Assembly (NCBI GenBank): GCA_023264915.1
Contig: JAHFUU010000035.1
Span: 3,799 to 11,132, forward strand
Direction of reading: 5' to 3'
From: Microthrixaceae bacterium
Lineage (GTDB): Bacteria > Actinomycetota > Acidimicrobiia > Acidimicrobiales > Acidimicrobilacustridaceae
Length of the DNA stretch: 7,334 nt
This document shows, piece after piece, positions 1 to 6,258 of this stretch. How positions within the stretch are numbered: position 1 is the stretch's first letter; every line of letters starts with the position of its first letter. The position numbers and the translations under genes were made by a program. The notes below the pieces were generated by a model that saw nothing but the letters and a program-made list of their open reading frames with translations, was not told where the DNA came from and ran no database searches.

Positions 1-213
1 GAGGCCGATGACGTCGAACTCGATGTCACCCTGCCCGCCGAGCCCCTTGTCAAGGCACCCACCGTTCTTCAGTCTCAGATAGCCGAAGCAGGGCTGCTCA
101 CTGCTGGCACCCATGGCCTCGGGAGCCAGGGCGGCGCTGAGCGCGACGATGAGCACGGTCATCCAGGCCCAGACACGGCAGCTGAGTCTCGTCGCGGGGT
201 TGTGCCGCGTCAT
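1..213 (-). CDS. Secreted protein of unknown function, N-terminal part only
   Basis: This reading frame starts at an ATG (complement of 211-213) and stays open through the left edge, giving 71 codons of an incomplete gene. A strong ribosome binding site, GGGAGGAG, lies a few bases upstream. The N-terminus MTRHNPATRLSCRVW is positively charged and is followed by a hydrophobic stretch (about residues 15-30, WAWMTVLIVALSAALA). Signal peptidase cleavage is plausible near Ala-30 to Ala-36. The visible mature part begins around SSEQPCFGYLRLKNGGC and has two cysteines (41 and 53) that could pair. I do not recognise the family. It is divergent from the lipoprotein gene at 508. Export is well supported by the signal peptide; the function is unknown. 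Confidence 0.75.
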   Translation of the reverse strand, partial: MTRHNPATRLSCRVWAWMTVLIVALSAALAPEAMGASSEQPCFGYLRLKNGGCLDKGLGGQGDIEFDVIGL

Positions 214-507
214 CGTCGTCTCCTCCCGCTCCGTCGGCCGCAGGTGGTTCTCTATTCGGCCGTTGGGTCAGCGAGTTGAACGGACCCTTGGAACCGAGGC
301 CGTACAGGCCCGACGACACAGGTCCCGGGCATGGCGACCTTCGACCCATCAACCTCTGCGGCCAAGGCCGCTCGCACCTGGTCCCGTGGCAGGTCCGCTC
401 GATGCCGCTCACGAATCGGGCCCTTCCAGCGCGATCATGGCCGGGATTTGACTCGGCTGTGCCTAACTTCGGGTCGAACCGCTGTCGGCAACGGAATCGA
501 GCGAGCT
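214..507. other. Divergent intergenic spacer, no gene seen
   Basis: These 294 bases separate the leftward secreted-protein gene from the rightward lipoprotein gene, so promoters for both should lie here. Open frames cross it on both strands, but none has a ribosome binding site or protein-like composition. They overlap each other and the true genes and are best read as high-GC shadows. A TTGACT at 448-453 resembles a -35 box but has no -10 box at a normal distance. I see no convincing operator, riboswitch or RNA gene. Confidence 0.5.
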
Positions 508-1170
508 GTGGACAACCTCTCTGACGCAACGACATCACGCAGGGCCTTGGTGCTGGCAGTCGCGCTCATCCTGGCAGCGTCGGCATGCACGAAGCCTGGC
601 ACCGGATCGAATGCGGCGAATGGATCCAACAACAAGCCAGCTCAACCCGAGCCGCAGGTTCCCACCAAGATCACGACCCCGCCCAGGGCGCCGGCACCGC
701 CGCCTCAGGGCACCGGAGTGGCGAACACCGTGCAGATCGGGCAGCGAGTGAGGGTTGCCGAGTGGGAGCTGGTGGTGTCGGGCCCCTGGAAGGACGGGGA
801 CGGCCAGGTCATCGATCCGGTTCGCGGGGCGGACTCGTATGGCCCCGACAAGAAGTTCGTCTTCGTGCCCGTAGAGGTCTCCAAGGTGGTGGGCGAGCCC
901 AACAAGGTCGTCGACGGCAACAACCTGACGGCCACGTTCACCTCTGCTGACCCGGCGAACCCCAAGCCTGAGGACTTCGCCACCAACTGCCCCTACGACG
1001 AGAGCTGGCCGAACAAGCTGGACCTGTGGAAAGCGACGGCATCAGGCGGCGAGACCTTGCAGGGCAACGCATGCTTCATCGTGCCGGTCGCGAAGCTGGA
1101 TGCTTTCGTGATCACGATGGCGCCCTTCGGACAGAAGGCTGGGACAGAGACCTACTTCGCCACCCATTGA
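508..1170 (+). CDS. Lipoprotein with DUF4352-like extracellular beta-sandwich domain
   Basis: The product is a 220-residue lipoprotein when read from the GTG at 508. This start gives a normal lipoprotein signal: a short N-region ending SRR, a hydrophobic core LVLAVALILAAS and lipobox ASAC with Cys-27. An in-frame ATG at 331 would add 59 Arg-rich residues before the signal and is not credible. The ribosome binding site before 508 is weak. Residues 28-70 form a Gly/Asn/Pro linker, as expected for a lipid-anchored protein. Residues 71-220 form a beta-rich domain (GQRVRVAEWELVVSG, KFVFVPVEVSKV, GNACFIVPVAKLDAFVIT) matching the DUF4352/telokin-like pattern of secreted actinobacterial and Firmicute proteins. 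Cys-161 and Cys-189 may form a disulfide. It is convergent with the next gene. The lipoprotein call is strong; the domain family is recognised from pattern only. Confidence 0.8.
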   Translation: MDNLSDATTSRRALVLAVALILAASACTKPGTGSNAANGSNNKPAQPEPQVPTKITTPPRAPAPPPQGTGVANTVQIGQRVRVAEWELVVSGPWKDGDGQVIDPVRGADSYGPDKKFVFVPVEVSKVVGEPNKVVDGNNLTATFTSADPANPKPEDFATNCPYDESWPNKLDLWKATASGGETLQGNACFIVPVAKLDAFVITMAPFGQKAGTETYFATH

Positions 1171-1215
1171 GGCGAACGCCTGGCCTCGCGCGACCATGAG
1201 GGTGCCATGGGAGGC

Positions 1216-1231
1216 GGCCTTGTCGAAGGCC
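1216..1231. terminator. Hairpin between convergent genes
   Basis: GGCCTT-GTCG-AAGGCC is a perfect 6-bp stem with a four-base loop in the 89-base gap between two converging genes. Being symmetric, it could act for transcripts from either side. No T-run follows on either strand, as is common for terminators in high-GC actinobacteria. The assignment rests on position and symmetry only. Confidence 0.35.
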
Positions 1232-1259
1232 TGAGCTGTCGGCTTCAAGTGGGAAGCGG

Positions 1260-2114
1260 TCAAGTTGGCTGAAGAGACGAGAGTGAGATGACCAGCCCGC
1301 TGTCTTGTTGCTCGCTCCAGTGGCCGGCCCGGTCTGTGATCCTGACGTCGTCGCGGAGCACCGGCCGCAACGAGAAACGGGCATAGGTCGCCGGCCCGGG
1401 CTTGGAGGACGCAGGCGAGCGGACTCCCCGGAGGAAGATGAACAGATCGACTGATATCTGCGCGCCGGGAGCCATCGGGGAGGCTGTCGAGACCACGACC
1501 GATTCAGCCGTGCAGACGAGGTGGTCCTTGTGGAAGACCTCAGCGGTCAACGAGAGAACCTCAACCCGGCCGGCGTCCATCAGTGCCAGTTCGGTGAATG
1601 CACGGTCAACGGTCTCGTTTGTCTCGTTTGTCAGGCGGAGACGTGCCGGTGCCACCAGATCGTGGGCCGGATCGAGCTGGCAGTCCCCGTCGCTGATCGT
1701 CTTGCCTGACAAGAGCTTGGGAGCGCCCGCCACTGAGGTGAGCAATCCCATCTCGAGCGTGACGACCGTGCTCTCACCGGATGCCTGGGTGACCGTGTAG
1801 GACCATTCTTCCTTGGCGCGGAACTCCCTGGTGGACCTGCTTCGGGCGGCCACGACGACGAGAGCACTCAGCAGGACGACGATGATGCCGACACCGACCA
1901 GGGTCGAGGCGTTGAAGCGGTCCCTGGGTGCCCTTGGTCCCCGCTTCGCCTCACCAGGTGCGGGTTCGGTCAACGCTTCGGGCCGTGGCGGCCGGGGGGA
2001 GGTCCACTCGGTTTGCTCGGTCTCCGAGCGGGGCTCGGGGTCAGGCACGTTCGAGAAGATCAGGTCGATCTCGGGGGGATCGAGCGGCGGCGTGGGTCGG
2101 GCACGGTCCGTCAT
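1260..2114 (-). CDS. Single-pass membrane protein with unknown extracellular domain
   Basis: The 284-residue product has three parts. Residues 1-70 are a hydrophilic Pro/Arg/Glu-rich tail predicted to be cytoplasmic. Residues 71-90 (TLVGVGIIVVLLSALVVVAA) form one membrane helix, followed by basic residues RSRS. Residues 95-284 form an external domain of beta-strand-like segments with two cysteines (145 and 201) that could pair. The run LRLTNETNETVDR contains a TNE-TNE duplication encoded by a 9-bp tandem repeat (GTCTCGTTT at 1612-1620 and 1621-1629 on the plus strand). The general look is of a beta-sandwich, perhaps distantly DUF4352-like, but I do not recognise a family. The ATG is preceded by GAGG at an 8-base spacing, and that GAGG lies in a hairpin. 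The basic residues after the helix leave the topology less certain than for its neighbours. Confidence 0.75.
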   Translation of the reverse strand: MTDRARPTPPLDPPEIDLIFSNVPDPEPRSETEQTEWTSPRPPRPEALTEPAPGEAKRGPRAPRDRFNASTLVGVGIIVVLLSALVVVAARSRSTREFRAKEEWSYTVTQASGESTVVTLEMGLLTSVAGAPKLLSGKTISDGDCQLDPAHDLVAPARLRLTNETNETVDRAFTELALMDAGRVEVLSLTAEVFHKDHLVCTAESVVVSTASPMAPGAQISVDLFIFLRGVRSPASSKPGPATYARFSLRPVLRDDVRITDRAGHWSEQQDSGLVISLSSLQPT

Positions 2115-2120
2115 CGGTCA

Positions 2121-2138
2121 TGCCTCGATGGAGAGGCA
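2121..2138 (-). promoter_or_regulatory. Hairpin overlapping the ribosome binding site
   Basis: On the minus strand the leader reads TGCCTC-TCCATC-GAGGCA, a perfect 6-bp stem with a six-base loop ending six bases before the ATG at 2114. The GAGG that would serve as the Shine-Dalgarno sequence is inside the 3' arm, so folding would hide it. This could keep translation low or make it conditional. A chance stem of this size cannot be excluded. Confidence 0.35.
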
Positions 2139-2246
2139 ATGGGGACCGTGCTCGAACCACCTCGCGCCTGGCTCATCCCACATCCTTCCCGGCCGGTGCG
2201 CGGTCCTTTCACGCGCAAGCCCCGCTCGTCGCTCGCAAGGTACCAC

Positions 2247-2277
2247 GAGGCGGGCAACTGATCACCAGGCCCGCCTC
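2247..2277. promoter_or_regulatory. Perfect 9-bp inverted repeat, possible operator
   Basis: GAGGCGGGC (2247-2255) and GCCCGCCTC (2269-2277) are exact reverse complements separated by 13 bases, and the spacer holds the small palindrome TGATCA. The site is 133-163 bases upstream of the leftward gene that starts at 2114. A TACCTT (complement of 2238-2243) just downstream on the minus strand could be a -10 box, which would put the repeat over the -35 region where repressors commonly bind. It could instead form an RNA hairpin. Confidence 0.4.
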
Positions 2278-2409
2278 TGGGAGCTCTGACGAGCCAGGTC
2301 GCTGGAACCGGCTATGGGTGGGTGGGATCGTCCAGCACACCTTCGACACGTTCATGGCCTGTTGAGCGACAGCGCGGGCAAGCATCGCCGAGCTCTTGGG
2401 TTGGGACAC

Positions 2410-2423
2410 GGCCGATGTCGGCC
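2410..2423 (-). terminator. Candidate terminator hairpin
   Basis: GGCCGA-TG-TCGGCC is a perfect 6-bp inverted repeat about 60 bases past the stop codon of the leftward zinc-ribbon gene. With the GC-rich hairpins between it and that stop, it fits a terminator cluster without U-tract. The two-base spacer means one or two inner pairs would open to form the loop. Confidence 0.35.
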
Positions 2424-2425
2424 AA

Positions 2426-2465
2426 GGCCCCTCGAGGCCCCTCGATGCCCCTCGAGGCCCCTCGG
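2426..2465. repeat. Four-copy 10-bp tandem repeat
   Basis: The unit GGCCCCTCGA occurs at 2426-2435 and 2436-2445, as TGCCCCTCGA at 2446-2455 and as GGCCCCTCGG at 2456-2465. The period is close to one DNA helical turn. The last unit continues into GGCCCCTCGGGGCC (2456-2469), which is self-complementary and could fold as a hairpin in the transcript of the gene ending at 2486. Confidence 0.8.
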
Positions 2466-2485
2466 GGCCGTCAGGGCGCAGCGCC
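2456..2485 (-). terminator. Hairpin pair immediately after the zinc-ribbon gene
   Basis: Immediately after the stop codon (complement of 2486-2488), the minus strand holds GGCGC-T-GCGCC (2475-2485) and GGCCCCGAGGGGCC (2456-2469). Both are self-complementary and purely GC in their stems. Position and strength suggest a termination or mRNA 3'-end protection role. There is no U-run. Confidence 0.4.
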
Positions 2486-3196
2486 TCAGATGCGGGTCAC
2501 CTGGATCGGCTTGGAGAGCTTCTCGCCGCGCTTGCCGTCTGAGCCGACATAGGTCGCCTTGGCCACCACCTGATGGGTGCCGTTGGAAGCGAGGTCGACG
2601 ATGAGCTCGTGCTCCTTCTTGCCGGGGACGCTCTGGGCGACCTTCCCGTCGACGACCGCCTCGATCCTGTCGACCTTGGACCCGTCACCCTCGACGGAGA
2701 TTTGCAGCACCAGTGGATACTGCGCCCCGAACTGCGCGCCGTTCGGTGGGTAGGTGATCTTGACGTCAGAGATCGGGGGTGGGGTCGGTGGTGGCGGCGC
2801 CGGCCGGCGCACGAGGATCGTGACCAGCACGGCCAGCGTCACCACCACCGCAGCGCTCAGGACGCTGAAGGCGATGGTCCACGTGCGGGAGCCGTGCGTG
2901 GGGCCTTCGACGACGCCCGTCGGGGCGGCTTGCACGAAGATCACCTCACCTGACGGAGTCCTCTGCTCACCTGAGGCGTGGAACACCGTCTGGCCCTCGG
3001 ACATAGGAGCGGGATCGATGCTGGGATGCTGTATCGCTCCGCATACCGCACAGGCGGTGTCTGTGTCTCGGAGCACCGTCTCGCACACCCGGCAACGCTT
3101 CATGCCCTCGAACCGATCAACGCTCGGGACCTCCCGGGAATCCATCGGCGGCACCTCACCGATCTTGAACCTCTCGCCGAGTGCCCTGGCCCGCAT
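2486..3196 (-). CDS. Zinc-ribbon membrane protein with extracellular Ig-like domain
   Basis: The product is 236 residues when read from the ATG at 3196, chosen because GGGAGGA stands 4-5 bases upstream. A TTG nine codons earlier has no such site. A second ATG at 3145 has GAGGTG before it and is a possible internal start. Residues 35-52 (CRVC-x10-CAVC) are a four-cysteine zinc ribbon, predicted cytoplasmic. Residues 53-104 form a flexible linker. Residues 105-129 (TWTIAFSVLSAAVVVTLAVLV) form one membrane helix. Residues 131-142 are a Pro-rich stalk (RPAPPPPTPPP). Residues 143-236 form a beta-rich domain (DVKITYPPNGAQF, IEAVVDGKVAQSV, GTHQVVAKATYVG) like bacterial Ig/fibronectin-type folds. It lies 116 bases downstream of the GTP-repeat protein, possibly in one transcript. 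Zinc binding is predicted from the cysteine spacing; the partner and role are unknown. Confidence 0.8.
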   Translation of the reverse strand: MRARALGERFKIGEVPPMDSREVPSVDRFEGMKRCRVCETVLRDTDTACAVCGAIQHPSIDPAPMSEGQTVFHASGEQRTPSGEVIFVQAAPTGVVEGPTHGSRTWTIAFSVLSAAVVVTLAVLVTILVRRPAPPPPTPPPISDVKITYPPNGAQFGAQYPLVLQISVEGDGSKVDRIEAVVDGKVAQSVPGKKEHELIVDLASNGTHQVVAKATYVGSDGKRGEKLSKPIQVTRI

Positions 3197-3200
3197 CGTC

Positions 3201-3207
3201 TCCTCCC
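3201..3207 (-). promoter_or_regulatory. Ribosome binding site setting the start at 3196
   Basis: The minus strand reads GGGAGGA followed by GACG and then ATG. The match to the anti-Shine-Dalgarno sequence is near perfect and rules out the longer reading from TTG at 3223, in which this site would lie inside the coding region. Confidence 0.75.
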
Positions 3208-3226
3208 TCGCTGTTCCCGCCAAAGC

Positions 3227-3255
3227 AGATCACGAGGTGGTCAAACCCTTCTCAA
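3227..3255 (-). promoter_or_regulatory. Weak promoter candidate upstream of the zinc-ribbon gene
   Basis: On the minus strand TTGAGA (complement of 3250-3255) matches five of six -35 positions and is followed after exactly 17 bases by TGATCT (complement of 3227-3232). The -10 match is poor because it lacks the usual second-position A. It would place a transcript start roughly 25 bases before the ATG at 3196. It is listed as the best candidate in the 116-base gap. Confidence 0.22.
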
Positions 3256-3312
3256 CGATGACGCGCCCACCAGCGCCGGTCCCGAGCAATGCCGGGATCG
3301 TGGACGCGGCAG

Positions 3313-4599
3313 TCAGCCGCCGCATTGGCGTGCCTCGGCCAGCTCGCCGGTGCTCGCAGCGAGGTAGATGACCTTCCCACCACTGACCCAGAAGACGAGC
3401 TCGCTGGACCCGTCCGTGCTCTTGTTGACGAGAAGGGAGATCCCGTCGGCACCGGCCTTGGCGGTCAAGCCCGGTATGAGGGCCTTGACCTCGTCTTCGG
3501 TCATGCCGGTCTTGGCACCTTCGGGAGTCGACCAGTCCGGGTTGACGGTGCCGAAGTAGGCGAACTTGCCGTTCGGGAAGCCGAAGAAGGTGTTGACCTT
3601 GCCGCCCTCGAAGGTCGGGGCGATCTTGGGGCACTTGTCGGCGTTTGGTTGCTCGCCCGGCAATGCGGCCGCCGCATCTGCTTGAGGGTCGCCAAACTTG
3701 AGCGGGGCTACACCCGACGCGCTCACGCCGTTCGCCTTGACAGGGCCCAGGGCCGTGGTGGACGGTGCCTGAGCTGTAGTCGACGAAGAGGCTGGGGCCG
3801 TGGACGAGGGCGCTTGGGTCTTGGGTGGCACCGGCGTGCCGGGTGGGTTCCCGACCGTGAAGTCGACGGCTGCGGTCTGGATCTCCTCGCCGTTCTGGAG
3901 GGTGATGCGGGCCATCGCGACGTGCTTGCCCGGTTGCGGTGTGAAGGTCAGGGCATCCGTGGCAGAAGAGGTCTGTGCGACGCGCTGACCGTCGACGGTG
4001 ACGACGGCGCTGCGGAAGCCGAGCGGCGAGACCAAGGAGATCGTCGCGGTCACGGTCGTGCCTTCGGGGATCGTGCCGCTCGGTATGAGGGTGAGTGTGG
4101 CACTGGAGCTGGCGGCGGCCGAGGTCGTGGGGGTGGAGCTGAGCGTTGTGTCCGACGGGCGAAGTGCCAGCACTAGAGCCACGATCAACAGGATCCCGGC
4201 GGCGACCGAGCCGGCGATGATGAACATCAAGAGCTTGCGCCGTGCCTCGTCCTCTGGGTCATGCTTGGCTTGCGCGGTCAGGCTCGGTGGCCCCTGCCGG
4301 GTCGCGTCGTCGCCCGGGTCGGCTTGCGGCGGGGGCGGAGGCTTGCCTCCCGGATCCTCGACCGCGGCCTTGCCCTGGGGGGCATCGGAGTGTCCAGCAG
4401 CCCCTGAGGTTGTGGAGGTGCCGGAGGTGCCGCCTGGTGTGCCTGGTGTGCCTGGTGTGCCGGGTGTGCCTGAGGTGCCGGAGGTGCCTGGGGGCTCTGG
4501 GTTCTTGGCGGCTCCCGCCGGAGCGGTAGCGGGCGGCGCGCCCTCGGGGTCGACGGGCTCGGGCTTGGGGCTGTCTGATGGTGGTGTCGATTCGCTCAT
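3313..4599 (-). CDS. Membrane protein with GTP-repeat tail, Ig-like domain and GMT-motif C-terminal domain
   Basis: The product is 428 residues from the ATG at 4599, fixed by GGGAGGT five bases upstream. The frame is open a further 58 codons upstream but has no such site there. Residues 1-122 are low complexity and predicted cytoplasmic: Pro/Glu-rich, then seven or so Gly-Thr-Ser/Pro triplets (38-62), then a Pro run and charged DPEDEARRK. Residues 123-147 (LLMFIIAGSVAAGILLIVALVLAL) form one membrane helix. Residues 167-250 are an Ig-like beta domain (TVDGQRVAQTSS, GKHVAMARITLQNG) resembling the domain of the zinc-ribbon neighbour. Residues 251-290 form a Thr/Ser/Pro stalk. Residues 295-428 form a second external domain with Cys-323 and Cys-426, GMTEDEVKALIPGL and VFWVSGGKVIYLAAS. 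The GMTxxEV motif recalls BamE/SmpA- or BLIP-like folds. Function is unknown. It lies 190 bases downstream of the kinase on the same strand. Confidence 0.82.
   Translation of the reverse strand: MSESTPPSDSPKPEPVDPEGAPPATAPAGAAKNPEPPGTSGTSGTPGTPGTPGTPGGTSGTSTTSGAAGHSDAPQGKAAVEDPGGKPPPPPQADPGDDATRQGPPSLTAQAKHDPEDEARRKLLMFIIAGSVAAGILLIVALVLALRPSDTTLSSTPTTSAAASSSATLTLIPSGTIPEGTTVTATISLVSPLGFRSAVVTVDGQRVAQTSSATDALTFTPQPGKHVAMARITLQNGEEIQTAAVDFTVGNPPGTPVPPKTQAPSSTAPASSSTTAQAPSTTALGPVKANGVSASGVAPLKFGDPQADAAAALPGEQPNADKCPKIAPTFEGGKVNTFFGFPNGKFAYFGTVNPDWSTPEGAKTGMTEDEVKALIPGLTAKAGADGISLLVNKSTDGSSELVFWVSGGKVIYLAASTGELAEARQCGG
4414..4488 (-). repeat. 9-bp tandem repeat encoding Gly-Thr-Pro/Ser triplets
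   Basis: On the plus strand the run contains successive units such as TGTGCCTGG and GGTGCCGGA, giving a collagen-like period of three residues (GTS, GTS, then four GTP, then GGTS, GTS) in the cytoplasmic tail of the membrane protein. The identical central units suggest copy number can change by slippage. Confidence 0.8.
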
Positions 4600-4789
4600 C
4601 GCGGACCTCCCGCTTCGTGGTGGGAACCGGCTGGCCGAACCAGCGCCAGGCGGAGCAAGGTTGCTCGGGTTCGGGTGCAGGCTGCAAGTGAGCGCGGATG
4701 CCGATGGTGGCGGCCTTGGGGGTGGCGAACCGACCGCTGGGGTTCCTCCTCCAAGCTCCCCATGAACATGCACTCGCGGAATGAGCTTG
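4600..4789. other. Spacer between kinase and GTP-repeat protein
   Basis: The 190-base gap holds no gene. It has two small inverted repeats, GCTGG-CCGAA-CCAGC (4630-4644) and GAGCAA-GG-TTGCTC (4653-4666), which could be leader structure for the gene starting at 4599 or a kinase terminator. The ribosome binding site GGGAGGT is at 4605-4611 on the minus strand. No convincing promoter hexamers were seen, so whether the kinase and this gene share a transcript is open. Confidence 0.4.
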
Positions 4790-6079
<1,290 letters not shown>

Positions 6080-6136
6080 TGTGCTCCTCTAAGCGGTGTG
6101 GCGGGTCACCGTCGATCGGCCAGCGTAGCGTTGCAC

Positions 6137-6146
6137 ATCGATCGAT
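6137..6146. promoter_or_regulatory. ATCGATCGAT palindrome, possible operator
   Basis: This is a perfect 10-bp palindrome in the divergent promoter region, with the TCGATCG core repeated at 6112-6118. It lies immediately upstream of the candidate kinase -10 box. Short palindromes of this composition also occur by chance in GC-rich DNA. Confidence 0.3.
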
Positions 6147-6211
6147 TCGGACCTCGTCATCACCGGGGGACCGGCGATTTGGCCGACTTTTGAGCCGCAC
6201 CGCGTAGGTTC

Positions 6212-6241
6212 TCGAGGAGGGCTCGACCAGTGGCCCCATAG
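6212..6241 (+). promoter_or_regulatory. Leader with strong RBS and three-codon mini-ORF
   Basis: GGAGG (6216-6220) is followed after nine bases by GTG-GCC-CCA-TAG (6230-6241), a three-codon frame that ends 17 bases before the ATG at 6259. The site sits in a small stem TCGAG-GAGGG-CTCGA (6212-6226). The main gene has its own AGGAG at 6248-6252, six bases before its ATG. The mini-ORF may be coincidental or may tune translation. Confidence 0.25.
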
Positions 6242-6258
6242 GCGAACAGGAGAGCGCG

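Larger units (their letters stand above)
2115..2485. other. 371-base intergenic region rich in inverted repeats
   Basis: No credible gene lies here. A leftward 66-codon frame (2209-2409) lacks a ribosome binding site and its product has no coherent composition. The region divides in two. Positions 2410-2485 sit just beyond the stop of the zinc-ribbon gene and carry several GC-rich hairpins and a 10-bp tandem repeat, suggesting transcription termination. Positions 2115-2280 form the leader of the gene ending at 2114 and carry a perfect 9-bp inverted repeat and a hairpin over its ribosome binding site. The gene at 1260-2114 therefore probably has its own promoter and is not simply the tail of the upstream cluster. 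Confidence 0.5.
6080..6258. promoter_or_regulatory. Divergent control region between kinase and membrane-protein genes
   Basis: These 179 bases separate two outward-facing genes, so they should carry promoters for both. The 10-bp palindrome ATCGATCGAT lies at 6137-6146, and its core TCGATCG recurs at 6112-6118, 26 bases away. TACGCT on the minus strand (complement of 6122-6127) is a possible kinase -10 box, and TAGGTT at 6205-6210 a possible -10 for the rightward gene. Neither has a good -35 box. The palindromes are the most likely regulator sites. Confidence 0.4.

Noticed and set aside
448..453. TTGACT as a -35 box for the lipoprotein gene
   Set aside because: No plausible -10 hexamer is found 16-19 bases downstream; the nearest TAACTT is only 10 bases away.
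466..486. GGGTCGAACC as a tRNA T-arm
   Set aside because: No acceptor stem, anticodon arm or CCA end can be built around it.
331..507. N-terminal extension of the lipoprotein gene from ATG 331
   Set aside because: It encodes 59 Arg/Ser-rich residues ahead of a lipoprotein signal, which must be at the N-terminus, and it lacks protein-like composition.
98..538. Leftward 146-codon frame overlapping the left-edge gene
   Set aside because: It is Arg/Gly/Pro-rich high-GC shadow sequence, runs through the divergent spacer, and overlaps the frame that has the signal peptide and RBS.
2209..2409. Leftward 66-codon frame in the 371-base gap
   Set aside because: It has no ribosome binding site, no recognisable segment or domain, and spans the inverted repeat that looks regulatory.
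3197..3223. TTG start for the zinc-ribbon protein
   Set aside because: The added nine codons are simply the ribosome binding site region of the ATG at 3196 read as protein.
3306..3320. GCGGC-AGTCA-GCCGC hairpin over the stop of the GTP-repeat gene as a terminator
   Set aside because: The stem is only 5 bp, overlaps the coding end and has no U-run, so it is too weak to call in GC-rich DNA.
4600..4773. 58-codon upstream extension of the GTP-repeat protein
   Set aside because: The composition is Pro/Ser/Arg noise, and a near-perfect GGGAGGT sits five bases before the internal ATG at 4599.
3368..4773. Long plus-strand frames opposite the two large minus-strand genes
   Set aside because: They mirror the repeats and codon bias of the real genes and lack RBS, signal or domain features.
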